The notes beneath the pieces are model-generated. The model worked only from the letters and a program-made list of their open reading frames with translations, did not search any database and was not told the DNA's origin. Positions 52,137-61,006 of a stretch of 64,000 nucleotides of DNA are shown here, piece after piece. Both the position numbers and the translations under genes were made by a program. The stretch covers positions 116,159-180,158 of the forward strand of contig DEXG01000023.1 of the NCBI GenBank assembly GCA_002364005.1, given 5' to 3'. Position 1 is the first letter of the stretch; the number at the start of each line of letters is the position of its first letter. The DNA is from Phycisphaerales bacterium UBA3190. Its GTDB lineage: Bacteria > Planctomycetota > Phycisphaerae > Phycisphaerales > UBA1924.

Positions 52137-53006
52137 ATGCCCAGAGTAACCCGTGCCGCGTTGATCCAAGCCACGAACGCGCTGCCAGATTCAGATGATC
52201 TCCCCAAAATCAAGCAGGCCAACATCGACAAGCATGTCGAGCTAATCAAGGAAGCCGCCAACAAGGGGGCCCAGGTCTGCTGCTTGCAAGAGTTGTTCTA
52301 CGGGCCCTACTTCCCCGCTGAGCAGGATACCCGCTGGTATTCGCTCGCAGAGTCCATCCCCGACGGGCCAACGATCTCCCTAATGAAGGGACTCGCCAAG
52401 CAGCACGGCATGGTCCTGATCGTCCCGATCTACGAGCAGGAAATGCCCGGCGTGCTCTACAACACCGCCGCCGTCATCGACGACGAGGGCAACTACCTGG
52501 GCAAGTACCGCAAGCACCACATCCCCCACCTCTACCCCGGGTTCTGGGAGAAGTTCTACTTCAAGCCGGGCAACGGCGGGTACCCCGTGTTCAACACCCG
52601 CTTCGGGAGGATCGGCGTCTATATCTGCTACGACCGCCACTTCCCCGAGGGTGCCCGCGAGTTGGGGCTCAACGGGGCGGAAATCGTCTTCAATCCCTCG
52701 GCCACCGTCGCCGGGCTCAGCGAATACCTCTGGACCATCGAGCAGCCTGCCCACGCCGTCGCCAACCAGTACTTCGTTGGCGCGATCAACCGCGTCGGGA
52801 CCGAATCGCCTTGGAACATCGGCGAGTTCTACGGCAACTCCTACTTCTGCGATCCACGAGGCCAGTTCGTCGCCAAGGGTTCCCGCGATAAGACCGAAGT
52901 CATCATCGCCGACCTGGATCTCGATCAGATCCAGGAGGTCCGCAATGTCTGGCAGTTCTACCGCGACCGCCGCCCCGAGACCTACACCCGCACCAACGAG
53001 GTCTGA
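52137..53006 (+). CDS. Carbon-nitrogen hydrolase, beta-ureidopropionase / N-carbamoylputrescine amidase type
   Basis: A 289-aa nitrilase-superfamily enzyme with the triad Glu52 (LQELFYG), Lys126 (KYRKHHIP) and Cys164 (YICYDRHFPEGAREL). AGGAG 8 nt before ATG. It is followed, 14 bp on, by dihydropyrimidinase, so removal of the carbamoyl group from ureidopropionate in pyrimidine breakdown is the better guess; by sequence alone N-carbamoylputrescine amidase cannot be excluded. Confidence 0.88.
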   Translation: MPRVTRAALIQATNALPDSDDLPKIKQANIDKHVELIKEAANKGAQVCCLQELFYGPYFPAEQDTRWYSLAESIPDGPTISLMKGLAKQHGMVLIVPIYEQEMPGVLYNTAAVIDDEGNYLGKYRKHHIPHLYPGFWEKFYFKPGNGGYPVFNTRFGRIGVYICYDRHFPEGARELGLNGAEIVFNPSATVAGLSEYLWTIEQPAHAVANQYFVGAINRVGTESPWNIGEFYGNSYFCDPRGQFVAKGSRDKTEVIIADLDLDQIQEVRNVWQFYRDRRPETYTRTNEV

Positions 53007-53020
53007 GACCTGGAGTTCAC

Positions 53021-54415
53021 ATGCCGCTGCTGATCCAGAACGGACGCATCATCACCGCCGAAGCGGACTACCACGCGGACATCTACTGCGCCGACGAGCA
53101 GATCACCCGCATCGAAGAATCGATCGACCCAACCACGCTGCCCGATGACACCGTGGCCATCGATGCCACCGGCAGGTATGTCTTCCCCGGCTTCATCGAC
53201 CCGCATGTGCATGTGCACCTGCCGTTCATGGGCACCTTCGCCAAGGACGACCACGAGAGCGCCTCACGAGCCGCCATCGTGGGCGGGACCACCGCCTACA
53301 TCGAGATGGTCTGTCCCGCACCCGATCAGGAGCCGATGGACGCGTTCAACGAGTGGCAGTCCAAAGCGCAGGGAAACAGCCACTGCGATTACAGCTTCCA
53401 CATGGGCGTCGTCCGCTTCGACGAACAGGCACGCCAGCAGCTGCGTTCGATCGTGACCGATCACGGGATCGCCTCGTTCAAAGTCTTCATGGCCTACAAG
53501 GGGGCCCTGGACATCAGCGACGAGAACCTCTTCGATCTGCTGACGATGGGCAAGGAGCTGGGCGTCATCACCACCGCCCATTGCGAGAACGCCACGGCGA
53601 TCGATTCCATGCAGCGCAAGCTGCTGGGCGAGGGCAAGACCGGCCCCGAGTGGCACGAACCATCACGCCCGGTACAAGTCGAAGCCGAGGGCGTGCATCA
53701 CCTCGCCACCTTCGCCGAACTGACCGGGGCCCATGTGTACGCCGTGCACACATCGTGCGCCGCCGCCATCGACGAAGCCCGCGCCGCCCAAGCCCGGGGT
53801 GTGAAGCTCTGGGTCGAGTCGGTCATCCCCCACCTGGCCCTCGATCACACCTACGCCGAGCAGCCGGAGTATGAGGGAGCCAAGTTCGTCATGTCCCCAC
53901 CACTGCGGGACCGCTCGAACCACGACCCGCTCTGGGCCGCCCTCGCATCGGGCGTGACCTCAACCGTTGGCACCGACCACGCCCCGTTCGACTTCCACGG
54001 GCAGAAGGACATGGGCAAGGACGACTTCACCAGGATTCCCAACGGGATCCCTTCGATCCAGGAACGCGTCGATCTGCTCTACAACCTCGGTGTCCGCGCA
54101 GGCCGCATCGACCTCCACACCTTCGTTCGTGCCGCCTCGACCAACGCCGCCCAGATCTTTGGGCTCAAGGGCAAGGGCACGATCACCGTTGGTGCCGATG
54201 CCGACATCGTCGTTTACGACCCGGAATACCGCCACACGCTCAGCGTCAAGACCCAGCAGTCGAGTGTCGATTACAACGCATTCGAGGGTTGGGAGCTGAC
54301 GGGCCGATCAGAAATCGTCACCGTGCGTGGCAAGGTCATGGCACGCGACGGTGCGTTCGTTGGCAACGAAGCCGGCCGTGGGCGTCTCATCGAGCGCACA
54401 CCCACACATTTCTGA
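53021..54415 (+). CDS. hydA: Dihydropyrimidinase (D-hydantoinase)
   Basis: A 464-aa cyclic amidohydrolase with DPHVHVHLP (metal HxH), the carbamylated-Lys segment FKVFMAYKG, ITTAHCEN, VYAVHTSCA and VGTDHAPFDF. It opens the ring of dihydrouracil or dihydrothymine. GGAG SD; forms an operon with the nitrilase gene. The convergent PreA-like gene would provide the preceding reduction step. Confidence 0.92.
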   Translation: MPLLIQNGRIITAEADYHADIYCADEQITRIEESIDPTTLPDDTVAIDATGRYVFPGFIDPHVHVHLPFMGTFAKDDHESASRAAIVGGTTAYIEMVCPAPDQEPMDAFNEWQSKAQGNSHCDYSFHMGVVRFDEQARQQLRSIVTDHGIASFKVFMAYKGALDISDENLFDLLTMGKELGVITTAHCENATAIDSMQRKLLGEGKTGPEWHEPSRPVQVEAEGVHHLATFAELTGAHVYAVHTSCAAAIDEARAAQARGVKLWVESVIPHLALDHTYAEQPEYEGAKFVMSPPLRDRSNHDPLWAALASGVTSTVGTDHAPFDFHGQKDMGKDDFTRIPNGIPSIQERVDLLYNLGVRAGRIDLHTFVRAASTNAAQIFGLKGKGTITVGADADIVVYDPEYRHTLSVKTQQSSVDYNAFEGWELTGRSEIVTVRGKVMARDGAFVGNEAGRGRLIERTPTHF

Positions 54416-54432
54416 GCTTGCTGCTCTAAGCA

Positions 54433-55563
54433 TCACTTGTTCGAAACCAGCATGTCAGACTGCTCGACGAAGCGGTCACCCTCCCACTGGGTGTCTTTGC
54501 CGATCTCGCGGGCCTGCTTCTTCTGCTCACGCGCTTGACGCTGGCGTTCGACCAGATCGGCGTGTGAACTGAAGTACTGCAGCGCGTGGCCACGGAAGGC
54601 CTCGATGGTCTCGAAGCCGTGCTTGTCCATAAACGCTTCGAGCTGATCGCACATGGTCTTTACATGCCCGTAGCCGTGGATCATCACCCCGGTGCAAACC
54701 TGCACGGTGGATGCTCCGAGCAGGATGAACTGAGCCGCGTCGTCGCCCGACTCGACCCCACCGATCGCGGAGATCGAGCGGTCGGGGAAAGCCCCTTGCT
54801 CGCCGTGCATCATGCCTGCCAGTTCCATGACCATGCGCAGGGCGATCGGTCGGACGGCCTTACCCGAGTAGCCGCCGGGCAGCGAGTAGCCCTCGACCGT
54901 CGGCTCCGGGCGCAGGGTTTCGAGGTTCACCCCCATCACGCTCAGGATCGTATTGATCGCCGAGATGCCATCGCAGCCCGACGCGAGCGACGCCCGTGCA
55001 GGATCAGTAATGTGCGTGATGTTGGGGGTCATCTTGGCCCAGACAGGGAGCTTGGTTGCCCCGCGCACCCACGCGCAGATCTCTTCGAGCAGTTCAGGGT
55101 CCTGCCCCATCGCCGCGCCCATTTGTCGTTCGGGGAGCCCGTGCGGGCATGAGAAGTTCAGTTCAAAGCCGTCCACACCACACGCGGCACATCGCTGGAT
55201 GATCTCGACCCAGCGATCTTTGCTGTACTCTTCCATCACGGAGGCGATGAGCACCCGATCGGGGTAGGCGTCCTTGAGCTTCTTGAACTCGTCTTCCCAG
55301 ACCTCGATCGGGCGATCGGAGATCAGCTCGATGTTCTCCCAGCCGATCACTTCCTTCGAGTTCTGCGCGCGCATGCGGGCATAGCGTGGCGCGACGTTGA
55401 TGATCTTGTCGGCTTCGAGACAGACGGTCTTGCATACCACCCCGCCCCAACCCTCATCGAAGGCCTTCGCAATCACATTCGCGTTGGTCCCGGGTGGACC
55501 CGAGGCAATCACGAAGGGGTTGGGCAGCTTCAAGCCGTTGACCTGGACGCTCAGATCGGGCAT
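54433..55563 (-). CDS. preA: Dihydropyrimidine dehydrogenase subunit PreA-like flavoprotein, without ferredoxin domain
   Basis: A 376-aa TIM-barrel FMN enzyme of the dihydroorotate-dehydrogenase superfamily: PFVIASGPPGTN, ELNFSCPHGLPERQMG with the active-site Cys, LPVWAKMTPNITH and ISAIGGVESGDDAAQFIL. Usual PreA carries two C-terminal [4Fe-4S] clusters; here the end is a Lys/Arg/Gln-rich helix without CxxCxxC. The start at 55563 follows AAAGGA. Convergent with dihydropyrimidinase. No PreT partner is in the window. Confidence 0.82.
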   Translation of the reverse strand: MPDLSVQVNGLKLPNPFVIASGPPGTNANVIAKAFDEGWGGVVCKTVCLEADKIINVAPRYARMRAQNSKEVIGWENIELISDRPIEVWEDEFKKLKDAYPDRVLIASVMEEYSKDRWVEIIQRCAACGVDGFELNFSCPHGLPERQMGAAMGQDPELLEEICAWVRGATKLPVWAKMTPNITHITDPARASLASGCDGISAINTILSVMGVNLETLRPEPTVEGYSLPGGYSGKAVRPIALRMVMELAGMMHGEQGAFPDRSISAIGGVESGDDAAQFILLGASTVQVCTGVMIHGYGHVKTMCDQLEAFMDKHGFETIEAFRGHALQYFSSHADLVERQRQAREQKKQAREIGKDTQWEGDRFVEQSDMLVSNK

Positions 55564-55626
55564 AAATCGGGTCCTTTCTGTGTCGATTCCTGGTGAACCC
55601 AATCGTATGCAATCCGATACGGTGCT

Positions 55627-56712
55627 TCAGGGAACCGCTGCCCGTGCATGGCCGACTCGGTCTGACAGCGACCAGGGCATCATCGCATCGGGGTGGGCAT
55701 CGAGCGCGTCGAGCATGGGGCCCGGCGAGAGGGTTGCGATGAACGGGCGCGTATCAGGGTCATCGCTGATCGTGCAGCCGCGGGCAAGCAGTTCACCCTC
55801 GATGATCGATCGCCCCTTGCCCTGAGCAGGCCCGACCAGCCGCACGGGCATCCCGCTCATCGGGAGGTTCGCTTCAATGGTTGCCCGGACCGCGGCTCGC
55901 CCCTCGAAGCGCTCCCACTGCGCCTCGGTCAATGCCAAATCCGGTTGTTCGCCCAGCGTCTTACGCAGTTCCCCGAGCCCACGCTCAAACCCCGCCTGCG
56001 CACGCTCGATTTCAGCGATGCGCCGGTAGCGTGCAACGGTCTCCTCGATCAGGATTTCTCGCCGATCATGCGGCGCGTAGCGTTGCAGGACCCACCCGTT
56101 ATTGCGCACCAGACGGTAGATGATCTCGTTAAAATCACGCCCTTGCGTGGACTTGCGATGCTCGAAGCGCAGCCCGCGCGAATGCACGACACGATGACCG
56201 GAGGCAATGAGCTTGGCGCACAGGTCGTATTCCTCGGCGTAATACCCGAACGACGCGTCGTACCCCCCGACTGAGAGAAACGCATCACGCCGGATCGCAC
56301 AGCCGCAGCCCACGATCACTTCGGGGAGCCCTCCCGACTCCCGTGAGCCATTGGTCAGCATGATCTCGCCCCCCACCGCCACGACCTGGGGATCGATCGC
56401 CCCAAGTGTCTCGATCAGACCGGCTTCCATCGGTGAGGAGTCGTCGTCGAGCATCACCAGCCATGATCCACAAGCCTGCTGGGCCCCAATGTTGCGAGCC
56501 GCAGTGTTGTGATTCCGATCCAGGCGGATCGAAGTCACCGCGATGCCATTTGGCAGCACCTCTGGCAGCTGCATGGGACGCTTGGAAGCATTGTCGCACA
56601 CGATCAGTTCGGCCTGTTCACCGAGCCCACCACCCAGATCGCCCAGTCGACTCAGCGTCTGCTCGAGCTGGTCGTTGCGGTCTCGGGTCGGGATGATGAA
56701 GCTCAGCTGCAC
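55627..56712 (-). CDS. Family 2 glycosyltransferase
   Basis: A 361-aa protein from a GTG start: GT-A fold with SFIIPTRDRNDQLEQTL, ELIVCDNAS, RNIGAQQACG, the DxD-like VMLDDDSSP, and EEYDLCAKLIASG. Soluble. It is 16 bp downstream of the HldE-like gene, so both probably make a surface polysaccharide or lipid-linked glycan. The second half (about 240-361) is not part of the GT core and is unassigned. Confidence 0.85.
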   Translation of the reverse strand: MQLSFIIPTRDRNDQLEQTLSRLGDLGGGLGEQAELIVCDNASKRPMQLPEVLPNGIAVTSIRLDRNHNTAARNIGAQQACGSWLVMLDDDSSPMEAGLIETLGAIDPQVVAVGGEIMLTNGSRESGGLPEVIVGCGCAIRRDAFLSVGGYDASFGYYAEEYDLCAKLIASGHRVVHSRGLRFEHRKSTQGRDFNEIIYRLVRNNGWVLQRYAPHDRREILIEETVARYRRIAEIERAQAGFERGLGELRKTLGEQPDLALTEAQWERFEGRAAVRATIEANLPMSGMPVRLVGPAQGKGRSIIEGELLARGCTISDDPDTRPFIATLSPGPMLDALDAHPDAMMPWSLSDRVGHARAAVP

Positions 56713-56728
56713 AACAGGTTCTCATCCC

Positions 56729-58324
56729 TCAACGGAGCACCTCTTGTGCGGGCTTTGGCTCGGCGCTGATGACCGGGCTCGGCTGGGCGGCGTGCCCCAG
56801 CGCCAGCTGGGCCGCCAGTTGCTGGGCCCGCTCGATGATCGCACGCGATGAAACCGGGAGATTGCCCCGGGTCTCACCCTCGATCGCCGCGGCCAGTGAT
56901 CCGAGGTAGCCGGCCTGCACCTGATTGCCACCGCCCAGCAGGGCCGCTGTCATCGCGGTCAGCAACGCATCGCCACACCCCAAGACATCGACCGGGTGTC
57001 GGCACAGGGCGGGCATGGTGTGGACCCCGTGCTGCTGGTCGTAAATCTGCATCCCGTCGGCAGCGCGCGTCACACAAAGTGCCTTGGCACCCGTGATCTC
57101 GATCGCCCGCGACACAAGGGCCGAGAGCGGCTCGGACTCCGCGTTGAGCATCTGACGCAGCTCCACCTCGCACGGGCAAAGCACATCGGCACCCCGCATC
57201 TCGCCGAGCTGGGCCCGACGACCCGAGACATCGCCCAAGATCATCCCGAGCTGATCCCGCGCACCGGTGATCACCCTCGATGCGAGTGTGTTGGCAAACA
57301 ACCCGAGCCCGAAATCCGCGATGACCATCGCGTCGTAGCCACCTGAAGACCGGATGCGTGCAACGATGGAGTCCGCGGTCGACTCATCGAGCGTGTAGCG
57401 TGTGCTCGAATCAATCTTCATCATCTTCTCGCCATCGACGAGGTAGCGGACCTTGCGAGGGAGCGGTAGATCGCATGGCAACGGTTCGATGCGAATCCCA
57501 CTGCCATCCAAGCGCTTGATGAAGGCAAGGGAGTCCGGGTCCGTGCCGATCGGGGTGCACAGCGTGACATCAAGCCCCATCGCGGCCAGGTGGCGAGCGA
57601 TGATCGCCCCACCGCCGTCGAAATGGTCTTCCCGGTCCGGGCAGAGCGAGAGCATCGGATGCTCCTGGGCCACCTCTGGTGTGCGGCAATGGGCATAGAC
57701 ATCCATGATGCTCTCGCTGAGCACCAGCACCCGTTTCCCAGCCGCCCGCCGCAGGATGTCATTCAGGGTCGCGGTGCGCAGATCGTGAAGGTGCGCCAAG
57801 GCCATCAACCCCGATTCCGGGCTCGCCTGCTCGCTCATGGAGCGCAGGGCCTCGACCAGCGCGGTGGACGAGTGCACCACATCGTCACCCGAGAACACGA
57901 CGCGCCCGCCGCATCGCTCGACGACTTCCCGTTCTTGCTCAAACCGTGGATCGTTGTTGTGTGCGTACTCCGCCCCCTTGACATACACATCCGGAGCCAC
58001 CGCTTCGAGGAGGGCTGTAGCCGTGGGCTGATCGTTGATCAGCACCCAATCGACAAACGACAGGGCCGCGAGGTTGTCGGCCCTGAGCCCCTCGTCGAAC
58101 ACGGGCCGCCCGGGCCCCTTATTCACATGCCGGTCGGGCGTGATGGTCAGGATCAGGCGATCGGCGAGCGTGGCCGCTTCCCGCAGGTGGCGGATGTGCC
58201 CCGGATGCACGATATCGAAGCACCCGTGGCAGTGCGCCAGCGTCAGCCCCTGCTGGCGAAGCGACGCCCGGAGCCGTGGCAACGCGGCTCGATCGATCAG
58301 CTTGTTGGTATATTCCGGTTGCAC
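56729..58324 (-). CDS. HldE/RfaE-like bifunctional protein with inverted domain order (adenylyltransferase then PfkB kinase)
   Basis: A 531-aa protein. Residues about 15-155 form a cytidylyltransferase-like domain with HCHGCFDIVHPGHIRHL and the KGAEYAHNND region; about 195-500 form a ribokinase/PfkB domain (VLVLSESIMDVYAHC, then FDGGGAIIARHLAAMG, then DVLGCGDALLTAMTAALLG with the catalytic Asp). Standard HldE has the kinase first. By analogy it phosphorylates and nucleotidylates a sugar such as heptose for surface glycans. I use GTG 58324; a TTG at 58396 is also possible. Confidence 0.82.
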   Translation of the reverse strand: MQPEYTNKLIDRAALPRLRASLRQQGLTLAHCHGCFDIVHPGHIRHLREAATLADRLILTITPDRHVNKGPGRPVFDEGLRADNLAALSFVDWVLINDQPTATALLEAVAPDVYVKGAEYAHNNDPRFEQEREVVERCGGRVVFSGDDVVHSSTALVEALRSMSEQASPESGLMALAHLHDLRTATLNDILRRAAGKRVLVLSESIMDVYAHCRTPEVAQEHPMLSLCPDREDHFDGGGAIIARHLAAMGLDVTLCTPIGTDPDSLAFIKRLDGSGIRIEPLPCDLPLPRKVRYLVDGEKMMKIDSSTRYTLDESTADSIVARIRSSGGYDAMVIADFGLGLFANTLASRVITGARDQLGMILGDVSGRRAQLGEMRGADVLCPCEVELRQMLNAESEPLSALVSRAIEITGAKALCVTRAADGMQIYDQQHGVHTMPALCRHPVDVLGCGDALLTAMTAALLGGGNQVQAGYLGSLAAAIEGETRGNLPVSSRAIIERAQQLAAQLALGHAAQPSPVISAEPKPAQEVLR

Positions 58325-58425
58325 AGTCTGATGATACTTCGGCCAGAAACCAGCCCGGCATGCAGCAATGGGAAACTTGAACAGCCCCGAACCCAACCCT
58401 CGCCATCCGCCTGCCCTATAGGGAC

Positions 58426-59922
58426 TTACAGAATCGGCGACAACAGCTGCACCGCGTTTTCAATCAGGCGGCTGTGCACAGGGCGGCGCTGCCAGTCATG
58501 CAGCTCGATGCGGACCGAATCGTCCAGATACGACCGCTGGAGCTGTTTAAGTTCTTGCACCGCTGACTGGTCGTAGACGAACATGCTGATCTCGAAGTTG
58601 ATCGAGAAGCTGCGCAGGTCCATGTTCACCGACCCCAGCAGGGCCACCTCGTCGTCGGCAGTCACCGTCTTGGCGTGCAGGAGCCCCCCGCGATAGGTGT
58701 GGATCTCCACCCCCGCGCTGAGCAGGTCCTGGAAGTACGACCGCGACGCATGGCGGACCAGGACCGAATCGATCTTCTCGGGGACCACCAGCGACACCCG
58801 CACACCCCGGTGTGCCGCGCTCACCAGCGCCTGGAGCATTGAGTCGCTTGGTACGAAATACGGCGTCGTGATGATCAGACGCCTGCGGGTGTTGTAGATC
58901 AATGTGATCAGCAGCTCATGGATCAGTTGCGAGGCCTGATCAGGCCCAGAGGGCACCACCTGCGCCACGATGTTGCCCGCCCGCTCAATGGGCTCGGCGC
59001 TGCGGATCGATTCGATCGGCCCGCTGGTATGCACCTTCGCATCCCGCCGGTAATCGATCGACCAGTCCATCGCCAGGTTCATCGACAAAACCCGAGCCGC
59101 CGGGCCGCGCACGCGGGCCATGACATCGATCCACTGCCCCACCCCACGCCCGGCGTTGAAGTAGGCCGGGTCGACCATGTTCATCGAACCGGTGTAGGCG
59201 ATGCGGTTGTCGATCGCCACGATTTTCCGATGGTTCCGGATGTCGATGCGTTTGAAGAAGACACGCAGAAAGCTCGCGGGCAGGGCCTCGGCGATCACGA
59301 TCCCGGCTCGTCGCAGCTCGGTCGCTCGTCGGGTCTGGAGGAACTTCTTGCTCCCGGCGCTGTCGAGCAGCAGTCGGCACTCGACACCCCGTTTCACCGC
59401 CTCGACCATCGCTTCCTCGACCTGACGCACCAGCCCCGCCGACTCCCAGATGTAGAAGAGCATGCTCACGCTCTTCTCCGCGGTCCTGATGTCTTCGAGC
59501 ATCTCCTCAAGGCACGAGCCGCAGGTCTCGAAGATCTTGAGCTCGTTTCCGCCGAGTGCCGTCAGACCAAACGGGGCCTGCGCGTGGGCGTTGAGTTCGA
59601 CGGCCAGATCCGGCAGCTCATCGTCAGCCATTTCCCACTGATCTTCGATGCGATCGATGACCTGGCTCAGCTCAGTCCGCGATTGCTGGGCCAGCCTCAT
59701 GCGTCGTTTGGGGAGCCAGAGCTCCCCGACGAAGAGGTAGATGCCCGCCCCGACATAGGGGACCGAGGTGATCAGCAGCAGCCACGCAAGCGAGACGCCG
59801 GTCGGCCTGCGGGTGAGAATGATGCGCAGCCCGAGCCCCACGATGATGCCCCAATGCAGCACCACCGCCGCGGTCGCGAGGATGGAACCGAGATGTTCGA
59901 TGGTGGGCATGCTCAACATCAT
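58426..59922 (-). CDS. cls: Cardiolipin synthase (PLD superfamily)
   Basis: A 498-aa protein with two N-terminal membrane helices (about 10-38 and 44-66), then two HKD motifs: NHRKIVAIDNRIAYTGSMN and LLHAKTVTADDEVALLGSVN. This is the bacterial ClsA-type layout; it joins two phosphatidylglycerols at the membrane. An ATG at 59919 or 59910 could equally serve. Divergent from the MBL hydrolase gene. Confidence 0.9.
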   Translation of the reverse strand: MMLSMPTIEHLGSILATAAVVLHWGIIVGLGLRIILTRRPTGVSLAWLLLITSVPYVGAGIYLFVGELWLPKRRMRLAQQSRTELSQVIDRIEDQWEMADDELPDLAVELNAHAQAPFGLTALGGNELKIFETCGSCLEEMLEDIRTAEKSVSMLFYIWESAGLVRQVEEAMVEAVKRGVECRLLLDSAGSKKFLQTRRATELRRAGIVIAEALPASFLRVFFKRIDIRNHRKIVAIDNRIAYTGSMNMVDPAYFNAGRGVGQWIDVMARVRGPAARVLSMNLAMDWSIDYRRDAKVHTSGPIESIRSAEPIERAGNIVAQVVPSGPDQASQLIHELLITLIYNTRRRLIITTPYFVPSDSMLQALVSAAHRGVRVSLVVPEKIDSVLVRHASRSYFQDLLSAGVEIHTYRGGLLHAKTVTADDEVALLGSVNMDLRSFSINFEISMFVYDQSAVQELKQLQRSYLDDSVRIELHDWQRRPVHSRLIENAVQLLSPIL

Positions 59923-60024
59923 ATCGGTTCGGGTTGTCGGGTGATAGAATCAGGCGTGACACGAAGCGGCACGAACCAACGCGACGCCAGAGATTCGCAG
60001 GGGCGAACCCGCCTTTCGCGCACT

Positions 60025-60966
60025 ATGCGTGCGATGCGATCGGGCTTTCGGCGCTACCCGCGTGCGATCTACGACTCGGTACGACAGCCGGGAAATATGC
60101 ACGCCTTTGTCGATATCCCCGAAGCGCTGCACCACCTCTGGCCCCACGAGTTGGCGGTCATGTGGCTCGGGCACGCCTCGGTCGTCGCGCAGATCCACGA
60201 TGTGACCATCGGGGTCGACCCGGTTCTGAATGAACGGATCGGGCTCCGCATGGGGCGCCGGACGATTGGCCTGCCTCGGATTGCGCCCCCCCCGGTGCCA
60301 CCCGAGTCGCTGCGGGGGCTGGACCTGGTCCTGATCACACACGCCCATTTCGATCACCTTGATCGCCCGACGCTCGAATCGATTGCCAGCAAGGAGACCC
60401 GCGTCGTGGTCCCCCGCCGGTGCCGAAGACTCATCCCCAAGGGCTACGCTGAAGTCATCGAACTGAGCCCGGGCGAAACGCTTGAGCACGCGGGCATGCG
60501 GATCAGTGCGATCGCGCCAGCTCACTGGGGGGCTCGCAAGATCTTCGATCGCCGACGCGGGGTCAACGCGTATGTCGTGGAATCGGACACGCAGCGTGTC
60601 TTGTTCACGGGCGATACCGCCAGCACCAGCGCCTTTGACAACCTGGAGTCGATCGACCTGGCGGTGTTTGGGATTGGTGCCTACGACCCATGGGAACACA
60701 TGCACGCCACGCCCGAGCAGGCATGGGCGATGTTCCAGCGTGTCGGCGCACGATACCTGCTCCCGATCCACCATTCGACCTACGAACTCAGTGAGGAACC
60801 AATCGATGAACCGATGGACCGCCTGCGGGCAGCCGCGGGCGATGCGTTCGACGCTTCGGTGATCGTGCCCACCCAGGGTGAGGTGGTCATCATCAATGAA
60901 GGGCCGCCAGCTCCGGACGAACCTGAGCTGGGAAAGGCCTTGCGGGACCGCCCAGACATCCAATGA
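60025..60966 (+). CDS. Metallo-beta-lactamase-fold hydrolase (NAPE-PLD/UlaG-like)
   Basis: A 313-aa protein with VMWLGHASVVAQI, the metal motif THAHFDHLD, FTGDTAST and LLPIHHSTYELS, the pattern of N-acyl-phosphatidylethanolamine phospholipase D-like and UlaG-like enzymes. The first in-frame ATG is used; a GTG at 59956 would add 23 basic residues. Its neighbour cardiolipin synthase hints at a phospholipid substrate, but that is weak. The open frame upstream to 58918 is antisense to cls. Confidence 0.84.
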   Translation: MRAMRSGFRRYPRAIYDSVRQPGNMHAFVDIPEALHHLWPHELAVMWLGHASVVAQIHDVTIGVDPVLNERIGLRMGRRTIGLPRIAPPPVPPESLRGLDLVLITHAHFDHLDRPTLESIASKETRVVVPRRCRRLIPKGYAEVIELSPGETLEHAGMRISAIAPAHWGARKIFDRRRGVNAYVVESDTQRVLFTGDTASTSAFDNLESIDLAVFGIGAYDPWEHMHATPEQAWAMFQRVGARYLLPIHHSTYELSEEPIDEPMDRLRAAAGDAFDASVIVPTQGEVVIINEGPPAPDEPELGKALRDRPDIQ

Positions 60967-61006
60967 GCATCCCTTATCCCCGGTTTTGGGATATACTGGG
61001 CACTTC

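Noticed and set aside
58918..60024. Long plus-strand frame upstream of the MBL hydrolase
   Set aside because: It is antisense to cardiolipin synthase, which has both HKD motifs; low-complexity mirror of a GC-rich gene.
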